Shown here: positions 1 through 8,363 of the stretch, in pieces
How positions within the stretch are numbered: the first letter of the stretch is position 1
Layout: each line of letters opens with the position of its first letter
DNA from: JAGVPT01 sp035500675
GTDB lineage: Bacteria > Bacteroidota > Ignavibacteria > UBA10030 > UBA8401
Direction: 5' to 3'
DNA: 64,000 bases
Assembly (NCBI GenBank): GCA_035500675.1
Contig: DATJXA010000183.1
Location: 1 to 64,000, forward strand
Translations under genes and position numbers: made by a program
The notes under the pieces: model-generated
Database searches by the model: none
What the model saw: the letters and a program-made list of their open reading frames with translations, nothing else
What the model was told of the DNA's origin: nothing

Positions 1-1
1 T

Positions 2-1000
2 GCAATGTCGCCGCTCATTGAAGGACGGGAGATTCACACCTCGTTCATACAATCGCTGCCGTTTGTCGAAGAAAAGTACAGAATGTATCTTCCGCTGTTC
101 CCTCTCGCGATTCAATCCTTCGACTTCTCCGCTTATGATATCATCATCTCGACAAGTCATTGCGTCGCAAAAGGGGCGAAAGGCCGCAGCGGATCCCTCC
201 ACGTATGCTATTGCTTTACGCCGATGCGGTACGTGTATGAAATGTATGACGAATACTTCGGCAAAGAGCAAGCCGGAATTCTCGTGCGCGCTGCAATGGC
301 GCTCGCAGCTCCGATGCTTCGTTTGTGGGATCGACGCACAGCGCCCCGCGTCGATTTTTTTGTCGCCATATCGGACCATGTGCGAAAAAGGATGGCATTG
401 CATTATGGACGGGAAGCGGAAATCATTTTTCCGCCGGTGGACGTCGAGAGGTTTCAGATCTCCGGAAAGGATGAAGGATACTATCTTATCGTGAGCGCTC
501 TCGTTCCTTACAAAAAAGTCGACCTCGCGGTGAAGGCTTTCGCCAACAGCGGAAAGCGGCTTGTAGTTATCGGCAAGGGGCCCGACGAAGAGAAGCTGCG
601 AAAAATTGCCGGGCCAAATGTTGAATTTTTGGGCTGGAAAAATGACAAAGAGCTTGCGGCATATTATGCAAACTGCAAGGCGTTAATTTTTCCGGGAGAA
701 GAAGATTTCGGCATCGTTCCCCTCGAAGCGATGGCGAGCGGGAAACCTGTTGTCGCGTACGGTAAAGGAGGCGCTTGCGAGACCGTCATCGAAGGAATCA
801 CCGGAACGTTCTTTTTTGAGCAATCGATCGGAGCACTCGAAGACGCAGTGCGTCGGGCGGCTGCGATTGAATTCGACCCGAAAAAAATTAGGGAACGGGC
901 GTTGCAGTTTTCCCGAAGCCTCTTTAAGAAAAACATCGAGAGGTTCATCGAAGATAAAGTGATACAAAAATTTTCTTCGCAATTACCTCCCCAGCCATGA
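2..1000 (+). CDS. Glycosyltransferase family 4, 5' end cut by window edge
   Basis: Predicted GT-B retaining glycosyltransferase that adds a sugar from a nucleotide donor to a lipid-linked or polysaccharide acceptor at the inner face of the membrane. The C-terminal Rossmann half is complete: a PPVDVERF linker near residue 143, then an E-D-F-G-I-V-P-L-E-A donor-site motif near residue 237, the E-x7-E pattern of GT4 enzymes. The reading frame is open to the left edge and the first visible ATG (position 5) lacks the usual N-terminal domain start, so the gene is probably truncated by the window. Its TGA overlaps the ATG of the next gene (ATGA), so the two are translationally coupled in an envelope-glycan operon. 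The exact sugar cannot be told. Confidence 0.85.
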   Translation, partial: AMSPLIEGREIHTSFIQSLPFVEEKYRMYLPLFPLAIQSFDFSAYDIIISTSHCVAKGAKGRSGSLHVCYCFTPMRYVYEMYDEYFGKEQAGILVRAAMALAAPMLRLWDRRTAPRVDFFVAISDHVRKRMALHYGREAEIIFPPVDVERFQISGKDEGYYLIVSALVPYKKVDLAVKAFANSGKRLVVIGKGPDEEKLRKIAGPNVEFLGWKNDKELAAYYANCKALIFPGEEDFGIVPLEAMASGKPVVAYGKGGACETVIEGITGTFFFEQSIGALEDAVRRAAAIEFDPKKIRERALQFSRSLFKKNIERFIEDKVIQKFSSQLPPQP

Positions 1001-2457
1001 GAATGCCCTTGCATCTTGCCGAATTCACCGGGTCGAGGAATCGAAGATCTCTTTTGGGGATCCTGGCCGTCGCTCTCGCCCTCCGTTGCGCCGCGATCGC
1101 GGTCTATCACTCTCCACTTGTCTCGGACGATAAAGATTATGTTGCGATTGCGCATTCGATCGTTCATGGCGATGGGATTGCGCTCGACGGGAAGCCGACG
1201 GCATACAGGCTACCCGGATATCCACTTCTCCTTGCCTGCTCATACTCGCTCTTCGGCGAAACGAACCTTCCGATAAAAATTTTACAAGCTCTTGCAGACG
1301 TCGGCTCGTGCATGCTTCTTTTCCTTTTGGGTAGACGACTCTTTTCTGAAAAGATCGGCCTTGTTGCAGCCGCAATTTTAGCGCTGTTTCCGATCCAGAT
1401 TCTTTATGTCACACATCTCATGACGGAAACGCTTTTCACGACGATTCTCCTGCTCATAATTTGGATTGTCCTCAAGGAAGAAGGGCGACCAACTTTCGCC
1501 TCGAGCGACGTCATCGTCGGAATCCTCATTGGAGTGGGAAGCCTTCTTCGTGCGACGATATTGCCGTTGCCGCTCGTGATTTTTCTCTACAGGCAGAAGG
1601 CCGGGTATTCTTTTCGATCAAATCTCAAATCGATCGCTACGATCGGCGCTGTGATGATCGTTATCATTTCTCCATGGATCGGACGGAACGCTATTGAGTT
1701 TCACCGAATTTCTATGACGAGTAATGCCGGAGTGAATTTCTGGATGGGGAATCATCCCGGCGCAAGCGGAGCATACTCTTTTCCGCGAACGGATAATCCT
1801 CTTATCGGAATCCAGGACGATTTTCAACGATCCGATGCAGGGTTCAAACTCGGGCTTGAGTTCGTTCGATCTCATCCCCTCGACGAGCTTCTGATCGTCG
1901 GGAAAAAGTTCGCACACTTCTTTGCCGCCGATTACTGGCTGCTGATGATGATGGAGTACAAGGAGGCATGGGCAACCGCCGGCAGCGCTGCGACTATTTT
2001 CCGTCAGTTGTCGTTGACGAACGTCATCGCTCTTCATGCGCCGTATGTGCTCGTTCTGCTCCTCGGCACATTCGGGCTTGTGTTTCCGGCAGACAAGGAG
2101 AGCAAAACAATTTTCTTTTTCCGGACGCTCCTTCTCTATTGGCTCATCGTCCATCTTGTCTTCTACGCGGACGCGCGCTATCGCTTTCCAATCGTACCGA
2201 TCTTTATGCTCACCGCTGCCTACGGCTGGTTTTTGATCCGAGACAGGACATTTCTCTTGAGCCGCATGAGACTGGCTGTTTTCATAGCTCTATCGCTCCT
2301 TTATATTGGGGGATGGCTCGGCGAGATATTGACCCTGCGGTCGAAGGCAACACAGATTCCTTCTGAATCCCGGATAGTTTTAAGAGACTCCCGAACATCC
2401 TCGTATTCACGACCCTCCTGCGTAAATTTCCACCCCAAAAACACGTTGACTTTCTAG
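997..2457 (+). CDS. GT39/ArnT-like membrane glycosyltransferase
   Basis: Polytopic GT-C glycosyltransferase, 486 aa, of the dolichyl/undecaprenyl-phosphate sugar transferase type (PMT/ArnT clan). It has about a dozen hydrophobic segments and, right after the first, an acidic loop S-D-D-K-D-Y where GT-C enzymes carry the catalytic aspartate. Such enzymes transfer a sugar from a polyprenyl-phosphate donor on the periplasmic face to lipid A, glycan or protein. The ATG overlaps the stop of the GT4 gene by 4 nt. The stop lies inside a promoter for the next operon (TTGAC at 2446-2450), so this closes the glycan operon. The acceptor is unknown. Confidence 0.8.
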   Translation: MRMPLHLAEFTGSRNRRSLLGILAVALALRCAAIAVYHSPLVSDDKDYVAIAHSIVHGDGIALDGKPTAYRLPGYPLLLACSYSLFGETNLPIKILQALADVGSCMLLFLLGRRLFSEKIGLVAAAILALFPIQILYVTHLMTETLFTTILLLIIWIVLKEEGRPTFASSDVIVGILIGVGSLLRATILPLPLVIFLYRQKAGYSFRSNLKSIATIGAVMIVIISPWIGRNAIEFHRISMTSNAGVNFWMGNHPGASGAYSFPRTDNPLIGIQDDFQRSDAGFKLGLEFVRSHPLDELLIVGKKFAHFFAADYWLLMMMEYKEAWATAGSAATIFRQLSLTNVIALHAPYVLVLLLGTFGLVFPADKESKTIFFFRTLLLYWLIVHLVFYADARYRFPIVPIFMLTAAYGWFLIRDRTFLLSRMRLAVFIALSLLYIGGWLGEILTLRSKATQIPSESRIVLRDSRTSSYSRPSCVNFHPKNTLTF

Positions 2458-2476
2458 GCCACCTTAAGTATATTTA
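2446..2476 (+). promoter_or_regulatory. Promoter of the M23/bactofilin operon
   Basis: TTGAC at 2446-2450, 18 bp, then TATATTTA at 2469-2476, the Bacteroidota-type -33/-7 arrangement. The -33 element overlaps the 3' end of the upstream GT39 gene. It is placed to drive the M23 peptidase gene. Confidence 0.65.
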
Positions 2477-2534
2477 AAGTCCAATTCTTCGTATTTTGAA
2501 GAAAATTGCAGCGGAATTTGTTCGGGACGTTGGC

Positions 2535-3422
2535 ATGGCTTCAAACCGGGGTCATCATATATCGAAGGAGAACAAGTTCCAGATCCTGGTGATCCCGCAG
2601 AGCGACGCCGGGACAAAACGATCGATCGCGTTGTCGTTAGGTGGGATCATCGGAGTGCTGAGCGGGCTGGTCGGATTCATTTTGTTGCTTGTGGTGCTTG
2701 CCCTCGGCTACACCCCGCTCGGAACATTGGTCCCAGTCTCGAATGCGGAAATTCAGAAACGATACGGGAACCAACTCTACGACCTTCAGACGCGGCTGAG
2801 CAAGCTCTCTGAAGAAGTCATTGTAATACGCGAATACAATCGGAAGCTTCGCGGGGCGCTCGGGGAAGGGTTGGACACGCTCGGGGTCTCATCTTCGACC
2901 GCTTCGGACCAGGCAGAAGTTACTCCGGAGCAGGGAGAATTGGACACACAACAGGCTGTGAATGAAGAGCAGCCGAAAAGCGATAATGCCGCATACGGTT
3001 ACTCTTCGCAGCCGATCGTTGCAACAAAGCCGTTCGAAGCGGCGTTCCCCCTGTATCCTCCTGTAGTGGGGTATGTCTCGCGCGGGTTTGATGAAGCGCA
3101 ACGGCATTTTGGAATCGATTACGCAGGACGACGAGGCTCGATCGTCAGCGCTGCGGCCGACGGGTACATCATCTTCGCCGGCTGGACGTACGACGACGGT
3201 AATATGATCATCATTTCGCACGGCAGCGGTTATTTTACGATTTACAAACACAATCAGGCGCTGCTGAAATCTGCGAATGACTTTGTGAAACGAGGACAGC
3301 CGATCGCTCTCCTCGGAAATTCTGGAAACACAAGCAACGGCCCTCATCTCCACTTCGAACTCTGGAAAGACGGCCAACCCCTAAACCCGGATGGATATCT
3401 CATCTCAACCGAATCACTGTGA
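2535..3422 (+). CDS. Membrane-anchored M23 (LytM) peptidoglycan endopeptidase
   Basis: Zinc endopeptidase of the M23/LytM family, 295 aa, predicted to cut peptide cross-links in the periplasm. A short basic cytoplasmic tail precedes one membrane segment (about residues 33-58), then a coiled-coil-like stretch to about residue 110, a Gln/Glu/Ser linker, and the M23 core. The zinc ligands are intact: H191-x3-D195 (HFGID) and H271-L-H273 (HLHFE), so it should be active. ATG 2535 was chosen; an in-frame TTG at 2496 would add 13 residues. The bactofilin gene follows after 15 bp, a pairing known from other bacteria in which the peptidase is localised by the bactofilin polymer. Confidence 0.88.
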   Translation: MASNRGHHISKENKFQILVIPQSDAGTKRSIALSLGGIIGVLSGLVGFILLLVVLALGYTPLGTLVPVSNAEIQKRYGNQLYDLQTRLSKLSEEVIVIREYNRKLRGALGEGLDTLGVSSSTASDQAEVTPEQGELDTQQAVNEEQPKSDNAAYGYSSQPIVATKPFEAAFPLYPPVVGYVSRGFDEAQRHFGIDYAGRRGSIVSAAADGYIIFAGWTYDDGNMIIISHGSGYFTIYKHNQALLKSANDFVKRGQPIALLGNSGNTSNGPHLHFELWKDGQPLNPDGYLISTESL

Positions 3423-3437
3423 GAGAGGGACGTTTCA

Positions 3438-3806
3438 ATGGCTGAAAAAAATGGAGTGAAGGAGTTAAACCTCATTGGATCGGGGACGACGGTCGAGGGA
3501 AAGATCCGGACGCAGGGGAATATCCGCGTCGACGGAAAAATTGTCGGCGAGCTTCACGCGGCAGAGAACGTCGCGATCGGATTGACCGGCGAAATTGAAG
3601 GAAACATCAACGGAAAGAACGTCACCGTCGGCGGGAAAATCCGCGGTAACATCACCGCGGTCGACAAACTTGTTTTTGAAGGAAAAGCCGTTGTGCGGGG
3701 AGATATCCGTTCGGCCCGCCTCGTGATCGACGAAGGGGCGGTGTTCGACGGCAAGATCTCCATGACCGACGCGCGCGCGACGAGCCACGACATCCAGAAA
3801 TACTGA
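3438..3806 (+). CDS. Bactofilin
   Basis: Polymer-forming cytoskeletal protein of the bactofilin family (DUF583), 122 aa. The middle carries the repeating short-strand pattern of a right-handed beta-helix (GTTVEGKIRTQGNIRVDGKI, then further G-x-I/V-x-G turns to about residue 105), with short flexible ends. Bactofilins form nucleotide-independent filaments on the inner membrane and recruit cell-wall enzymes. It starts 15 bp after the M23 gene, with a GAGAGAGG purine run as ribosome site, which supports a joint role in cell-wall remodelling or shape. The ATP synthase operon begins 11 bp downstream, so read-through is possible. Confidence 0.93.
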   Translation: MAEKNGVKELNLIGSGTTVEGKIRTQGNIRVDGKIVGELHAAENVAIGLTGEIEGNINGKNVTVGGKIRGNITAVDKLVFEGKAVVRGDIRSARLVIDEGAVFDGKISMTDARATSHDIQKY

Positions 3807-3817
3807 CGCGTTCGGCG

Positions 3818-4105
3818 ATGGACCAGCGGGACGAGAACCGGCTCACGGATGAAGGGGCGCCTGCGACAATGCGAGCCCTTGCCCCGTACCTGACACTCGG
3901 CATCCAGCTCGCTCTTTCGATCATCGTATTTTTCTTTCTCGGGAAATGGCTTGACGGTAAATTCGATACGTCACCGTGGATGATGCTCGGTGGACTGATT
4001 CTCGGCGGAGTCGGCGGAATGATCAAATTCATAACCTCGGCAATGAAATTAGCTCAACAGCAAGACGCGTCGGATGCTGAAGGAAAGCGCCAAAAAAAAG
4101 TTTGA
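3818..4105 (+). CDS. atpZ: AtpZ-type ATP synthase accessory protein
   Basis: Small membrane protein of 95 aa with two hydrophobic segments (about 25-47 and 52-75), matching AtpZ (F0F1-ATPase gene 1 family). It has the G-K-W-L-D-G turn and a glycine-rich second helix. AtpZ/AtpI proteins help c-ring assembly and may assist Mg2+/Ca2+ entry. It is the first gene of the atp cluster and overlaps the next reading frame by 32 bp. Confidence 0.85.
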   Translation: MDQRDENRLTDEGAPATMRALAPYLTLGIQLALSIIVFFFLGKWLDGKFDTSPWMMLGGLILGGVGGMIKFITSAMKLAQQQDASDAEGKRQKKV

Positions 4106-4484
4106 TGTCTCTTTTCCGCGTCAAATTGCTGTTGCCTTCATTGTTCTCGCAGCTCTCTCTGCTTATCCGCTTTTCGTTTTCGCCTCGGCAGATGTTACGC
4201 GCGCGTGCATAGCGGGAGTTTTGATCAGCCTCGCAAACGTTCTTGCGGGGTACGCGGCGATCGAATATTCGATTGACAAGTCGTATACGGTATTTTTACG
4301 GGTCGTGCTCGGCGGGATGGGTATCCGCATGGCCGTCATGCTTGCGGCGATCGTCACGCTGATCGAGCTGCTGCATGTTCAGGCTTTGCCCCTTATCGCG
4401 TCGCTCTTGATTTTTTACGTCCTATTTTTAGTTCTTGAAGTTCTGTTTATCCAGAAGAAAATGACAACAAAGGCTGAAGGTTAG
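4074..4484 (+). CDS. atpI: AtpI-like ATP synthase assembly protein
   Basis: Integral membrane protein of 136 aa with four predicted helices, in the position where atpI lies in atp operons. Sequence identity to well-known AtpI proteins is not obvious by eye, so the call rests mainly on topology, size and gene order. The presumed role is a chaperone for c-ring assembly. The start lies inside atpZ (32 bp overlap), implying translational coupling. A later start would shorten the basic N-terminus only. The stop is 4 bp before the GTG of atpB. Confidence 0.68.
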   Translation: MLKESAKKKFDVSFPRQIAVAFIVLAALSAYPLFVFASADVTRACIAGVLISLANVLAGYAAIEYSIDKSYTVFLRVVLGGMGIRMAVMLAAIVTLIELLHVQALPLIASLLIFYVLFLVLEVLFIQKKMTTKAEG

Positions 4485-4488
4485 TATC

Positions 4489-5421
4489 GTGGCATCGTTC
4501 GTTTTTTGGGAGCCGCAAACCGTGAATACCGTCGTCGGAGACACCGTCCGAACAGCGGTTGACACCGCACGCGCCGGAAGCGCGCCCGAAGAGACCGGGA
4601 ATCTCTTCACGCATCTATTAAAGCATGTTCAGGATGCGCACGAGCTCGACACGCCGTTCGGACGCATCGACCTGCCGCACCTCACGGTGTTCGGCGTTGA
4701 TATGTCGATCACGAAGCACGTCGTTTTTTTATGGCTGGCGGCAATCCTGCTCATCGTGGGGTTGGCGCTCGTCGCAAGAAAAAATAAAAAAAGCTCCGTC
4801 CCTACCGGCATCGGCAACCTCGTCGAAGTGTTCATCGTTTTCGTGCGGGATGAGATCGCCGTTTCGTCCATGGGCCCGGCCGGGCTCGCATACCTGCCGT
4901 ATCTCTTAACGACCTTTTTCTTCATCCTTCTGATGAATTTGTTCGGCCTCGTGCCGTACGGCGCTTCTGCGACGGGCAACGTCAGCGTGACAGCGGGCCT
5001 CGCCGTCATCGCGTACGTTGTCATTCAACTCTCGGCACTTCGGGCGCAGGGGCTCTCGCATTATCTTGCACATTTCACCGGAGGCGTGCACTGGATCCTG
5101 TGGCCGATCATGATCCCCATTGAAATTCTCGGAACATTTACGAAAGCCTTCGCACTCTGTATCCGTCTCTTTGCCAACATGACGGGCGGGCACATCGTCA
5201 TCGTCTCCCTTATTGGATTGATCTTTATTTTTGGGAAAGTGTCGCCGGCGCTCGGGTACTCCGTGTCGGTCCCTTCCGTGCTGCTCATCGTTGGGATCAA
5301 CATGCTCGAACTTTTTGTCGCATTCCTTCAGGCATACATTTTCACCGTCATCACGGCGTTGTTGATGGGGCTCCAGATGGAGAAACAGGAACATGCCCCC
5401 GAGGGCGGACACGCACACTAA
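4489..5421 (+). CDS. atpB: F0F1 ATP synthase subunit a
   Basis: Subunit a of the membrane F0 sector, which forms the two half-channels for ions and faces the c-ring. It is 310 aa, with a hydrophilic N-terminal extension of about 75 residues that is common in Bacteroidota/Chlorobiota. The essential stator arginine is visible in LCIRLFANMTGGH (R226). The start is GTG at 4489, four bases after the atpI stop; no ATG gives the full N-terminus. A 48-bp spacer with a GAGGAG ribosome site precedes atpE. Confidence 0.95.
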   Translation: MASFVFWEPQTVNTVVGDTVRTAVDTARAGSAPEETGNLFTHLLKHVQDAHELDTPFGRIDLPHLTVFGVDMSITKHVVFLWLAAILLIVGLALVARKNKKSSVPTGIGNLVEVFIVFVRDEIAVSSMGPAGLAYLPYLLTTFFFILLMNLFGLVPYGASATGNVSVTAGLAVIAYVVIQLSALRAQGLSHYLAHFTGGVHWILWPIMIPIEILGTFTKAFALCIRLFANMTGGHIVIVSLIGLIFIFGKVSPALGYSVSVPSVLLIVGINMLELFVAFLQAYIFTVITALLMGLQMEKQEHAPEGGHAH

Positions 5422-5469
5422 GATTATTCAGATAACTAAAACCATTTACTACATCGAGGAGAAAAAACA

Positions 5470-5727
5470 ATGGATGCAAATCCGATTGAAGTTGCAAAAG
5501 CAGTAGCAAACCAGTGGGGATACCTGGCTGCCGGTTTCGGCGCAGCGTTCACAGTTGTCGGCGCGGGGCTCGGCATCGGGAAACTCGCGGCGGCGGCAAT
5601 GGAAGCCAGCGGACGCCAGCCCGAAGTTGCAGGACAGGTCCGTACGTCGATGTTGATTGCGGCGGCGCTCATTGAAGGCGTGACCTTCTTTGCGCTCGCG
5701 ATCTGCATTATTCTCGCAACGAAATAA
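5470..5727 (+). CDS. atpE: F0F1 ATP synthase subunit c
   Basis: Proteolipid of 85 aa that forms the rotating c-ring. It has two transmembrane hairpin helices joined by a polar loop (A-S-G-R-Q-P-E), with the ion-binding glutamate at residue 69 (LIEGVTFF). The residues around it (K rather than Q in the first helix after GLGIG; G-V-T after the glutamate) do not match the sodium-binding Q...E-S/T pattern, so a proton-driven ring is more likely. A strong ribosome site (GAGGAG) precedes the ATG, consistent with high c-subunit output. Confidence 0.95.
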   Translation: MDANPIEVAKAVANQWGYLAAGFGAAFTVVGAGLGIGKLAAAAMEASGRQPEVAGQVRTSMLIAAALIEGVTFFALAICIILATK

Positions 5728-5743
5728 TTTTCGAGGGAGACTC

Positions 5744-6229
5744 ATGCTCGATATCAATCCGGGGCTCATTATCTGGACGACGCTCACTTTTCTCATCCTT
5801 CTTTTTGTCTTGAGCAAGGTAGCGTGGAAGCCGCTTGTCAACGCGCTCCATGCTCGGGAGCAAGGCATCCGCGATGCACTGCTTAAGGCGGATGAAGCGC
5901 GGCGAGAGTCCGAGCGGCTGCTGGCGGAGAACAAAGCCGCGATGGCAAAAGCAAACGAGGAAACTTCGCGCATCTTGAAAGAGGGGCGCGAACTCGCGGA
6001 ACAAATGAAGAATGACATCGTCGCCAAGGCCCGTGAAGGCGCAAGAGCCATGATGGACCAGGCGAAAGAGGACATCCAGCGCGAAAAGGAGACCGCGCTT
6101 CTGCAGTTGAGAAGCGAAGTCGCCGATCTCGCCGTCACCGCCGCCGAAAAAATCATCGATGAATCGCTCGACGAGGCAAAACGCAAAAAGCTCGTCGATA
6201 AAACGCTCCAATCATTGCCGAACAACTGA
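5744..6229 (+). CDS. atpF: F0F1 ATP synthase subunit b
   Basis: Peripheral-stalk subunit, 161 aa: one N-terminal membrane helix (about residues 8-27, INPGLIIWTTLTFLILLFVL), then a long charged coiled coil to the C-terminus. ATG 5744 was chosen because GAGGGAGA lies just upstream and the product begins like other b subunits; an in-frame ATG at 5690 lies inside atpE. The stop shares one base with the ATG of atpH (TGATG). Confidence 0.95.
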   Translation: MLDINPGLIIWTTLTFLILLFVLSKVAWKPLVNALHAREQGIRDALLKADEARRESERLLAENKAAMAKANEETSRILKEGRELAEQMKNDIVAKAREGARAMMDQAKEDIQREKETALLQLRSEVADLAVTAAEKIIDESLDEAKRKKLVDKTLQSLPNN

Positions 6230-6783
6230 TGAGCAACCTACGAGCCGCACATCGGTACGCATCGGCGCTTATGGCGTTGACTTTGGAGGCGAAAAAGCCC
6301 GAAGCCATCGCCGGAGATCTGTTGACGGTCCAGACTGCGATCAAAGCATCAAAGGAGTTGCGGTCGCTCCTCGCCAGCCCGATCATCTCGAAGGAGAAGA
6401 AGAAAGTGATTTTTTCTGCGCTCTTTGAGAAGAAAATCGGCGGGGACGTCTTAAAGTTTATCGATGCGATCGTCGATAAGAGGCGCGAAAATATTTTGCC
6501 GGAGATACTGGCACAGTATTTCCTGCTTCGCGATGAAGAACTCGGCGTCGTCGCTGTCGATGTCCGGACGGCGGTGGAGTTTTCGTCGGCCCAGGAAACG
6601 CGGCTGACCAAACAACTAGAATCGTATACCCAAAAGAAAGTGCGCGTCTCGTTCAGCCTCGATAAGATGTTGAAGGGCGGATTTGTCGCGAAAGTCGGAG
6701 ATACAACCCTCGACGGCAGCGTTCGTCGTCAGTTGGAGAAGCTTCGCTCCCGGCTGAAAAATGGCGCAGCGACCAAGAACTAA
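6229..6783 (+). CDS. atpH: F0F1 ATP synthase subunit delta
   Basis: Delta subunit (OSCP) that joins the peripheral stalk to the top of F1. It is 184 aa, a normal length, with the N-terminal helical bundle (RAAHRYASALMAL) and the conserved C-terminal segment with G-G-F-V-A-K-V-G-D and a D-G-S-V-R-R-Q-L-E-K-L end. It is translationally coupled to atpF by a one-base overlap and followed after 27 bp by atpA. Confidence 0.95.
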   Translation: MSNLRAAHRYASALMALTLEAKKPEAIAGDLLTVQTAIKASKELRSLLASPIISKEKKKVIFSALFEKKIGGDVLKFIDAIVDKRRENILPEILAQYFLLRDEELGVVAVDVRTAVEFSSAQETRLTKQLESYTQKKVRVSFSLDKMLKGGFVAKVGDTTLDGSVRRQLEKLRSRLKNGAATKN

Positions 6784-6810
6784 AATTGAAAATCACCAAA
6801 GGATCAGACA

Positions 6811-8355
6811 ATGGCGGAAGTACGACCCGATGAAATAACTGCCGTGCTGCGCAAGCAGCTCTCCGGCTTTGAAAAGGAAATCGATATTTACGATGTCGGT
6901 ACCGTTCTCCAGGTCGGCGACGGCATCGCCCGGCTCTACGGCCTTTCGAAGGTCATGGCGAGCGAGCTCATCGAGTTTCCACACGACGTGTTCGGCATGG
7001 TGCTGAACCTTGAGGAAGACAATGTGGGCTGCGTTCTTTTCGGCGACGATACGAAAATAAAAGAGGGAGACACAGTTAAGAGAACGAAGCGCGTCGCTTC
7101 GATGCCGGTCGGCGAAGCGATGCTCGGACGCGTCATCAATCCGCTCGGCCAGCCGATCGACGGGAGAGGGAATATCAAGACCGACAAGTTCTCTCCTCTC
7201 GAGCGCAAAGCTCTCGGCGTCATTCAACGACAGCCGGTGAAGCAGCCGCTGCAGACGGGGTTGAAAGCCGTCGACGGAATGATCCCGATCGGCCGCGGAC
7301 AACGCGAGCTGATCATCGGAGACCGCCAAACGGGAAAAACAGCCGTCGCCCTCGACACGATCATCAATCAAAAATACACGCACTCGGAAAAAGCGAAAAA
7401 GGAAGGCGTAAAGCCGGTCTATTGCATCTATGTTGCGATCGGTCAGAAGGGCTCGACTGTAGCGCAAGTGGTGACGAAGCTTGAAGAGATGGGAGCGATG
7501 GACTACACGACGATCATCAGCGCCACGGCGAGCGACCCCGCCCCGCTTCAGTTCATCGCCCCGTATGCGGGCGCGACGCTCGGCGAATTTTTCCGCGACA
7601 GCGGACGCGACGTGCTGGTCGTCTACGACGATCTTTCAAAACACGCCGCAGCATACCGTCAAGTCTCGCTGCTGCTGCGGCGACCGCCCGGACGGGAAGC
7701 GTATCCCGGCGACGTTTTTTATCTCCACTCCCGATTGCTCGAACGCGCATCAAAGCTGAGCGACGAGCTCGGCGGAGGCAGTCTCACCGCACTTCCTATC
7801 ATCGAAACGCAGGCGGGCGACGTCGCGGCTTACATTCCGACGAACGTCATCTCGATCACGGACGGCCAGATCTTCCTCGAGCCGAACTTGTTCAACTCCG
7901 GAGTGAGGCCGGCCATCAACGTCGGCATCTCGGTGTCCCGCGTTGGCGGCAACGCGCAGATCAAAGGGATGAAAAAAGTCGCCGGGCGTCTCCGGCTCGA
8001 CCTTGCGCAATACAGGGAACTCGAAGCGTTCGCGAAATTCGGCTCCGACCTCGACAAAGCGACACAGCAACAGCTCCGCCGCGGCTCGCACCTCGTCGAA
8101 GTGCTGAAGCAGCGGCAGTACGTCCCGATGTCGATCGAGAGTCAGGTCGTAATGATCTTTCTCGGGACGTCGGGATTTTTGGACGAGCTTCCGCTCGACC
8201 AGGTGCAGCAGTTCGAAAAAGAATTTCTCGCGATGCTGGAACTGCGTCACAAAGACCTCCTCGATACGATCGCAGAGAAGAAAGAACTGACCGACGAGAT
8301 CTCGAAGAATATTCAATCGATGGCAAAAGAGTTTATCGAAACGTTTAAGGGCTGA
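6811..8355 (+). CDS. atpA: F0F1 ATP synthase subunit alpha
   Basis: Non-catalytic nucleotide-binding subunit of the F1 hexamer, 514 aa. The P-loop GDRQTGKT is at residues 170-177, followed by the usual YVAIGQKGS and the ATP synthase alpha/beta signature in PAINVGISVSRVGG. The N-terminal beta-barrel and C-terminal helical domain are full length. No frameshift is visible. It is 8 bp from atpG. Confidence 0.97.
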   Translation: MAEVRPDEITAVLRKQLSGFEKEIDIYDVGTVLQVGDGIARLYGLSKVMASELIEFPHDVFGMVLNLEEDNVGCVLFGDDTKIKEGDTVKRTKRVASMPVGEAMLGRVINPLGQPIDGRGNIKTDKFSPLERKALGVIQRQPVKQPLQTGLKAVDGMIPIGRGQRELIIGDRQTGKTAVALDTIINQKYTHSEKAKKEGVKPVYCIYVAIGQKGSTVAQVVTKLEEMGAMDYTTIISATASDPAPLQFIAPYAGATLGEFFRDSGRDVLVVYDDLSKHAAAYRQVSLLLRRPPGREAYPGDVFYLHSRLLERASKLSDELGGGSLTALPIIETQAGDVAAYIPTNVISITDGQIFLEPNLFNSGVRPAINVGISVSRVGGNAQIKGMKKVAGRLRLDLAQYRELEAFAKFGSDLDKATQQQLRRGSHLVEVLKQRQYVPMSIESQVVMIFLGTSGFLDELPLDQVQQFEKEFLAMLELRHKDLLDTIAEKKELTDEISKNIQSMAKEFIETFKG

Positions 8356-8363
8356 CCATAGTT

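Noticed and set aside
5470..5727. Sodium-type ATP synthase c-ring
   Set aside because: The residues around Glu69 and in the first helix do not show the Na+ ligand pattern (Q and E-S/T).
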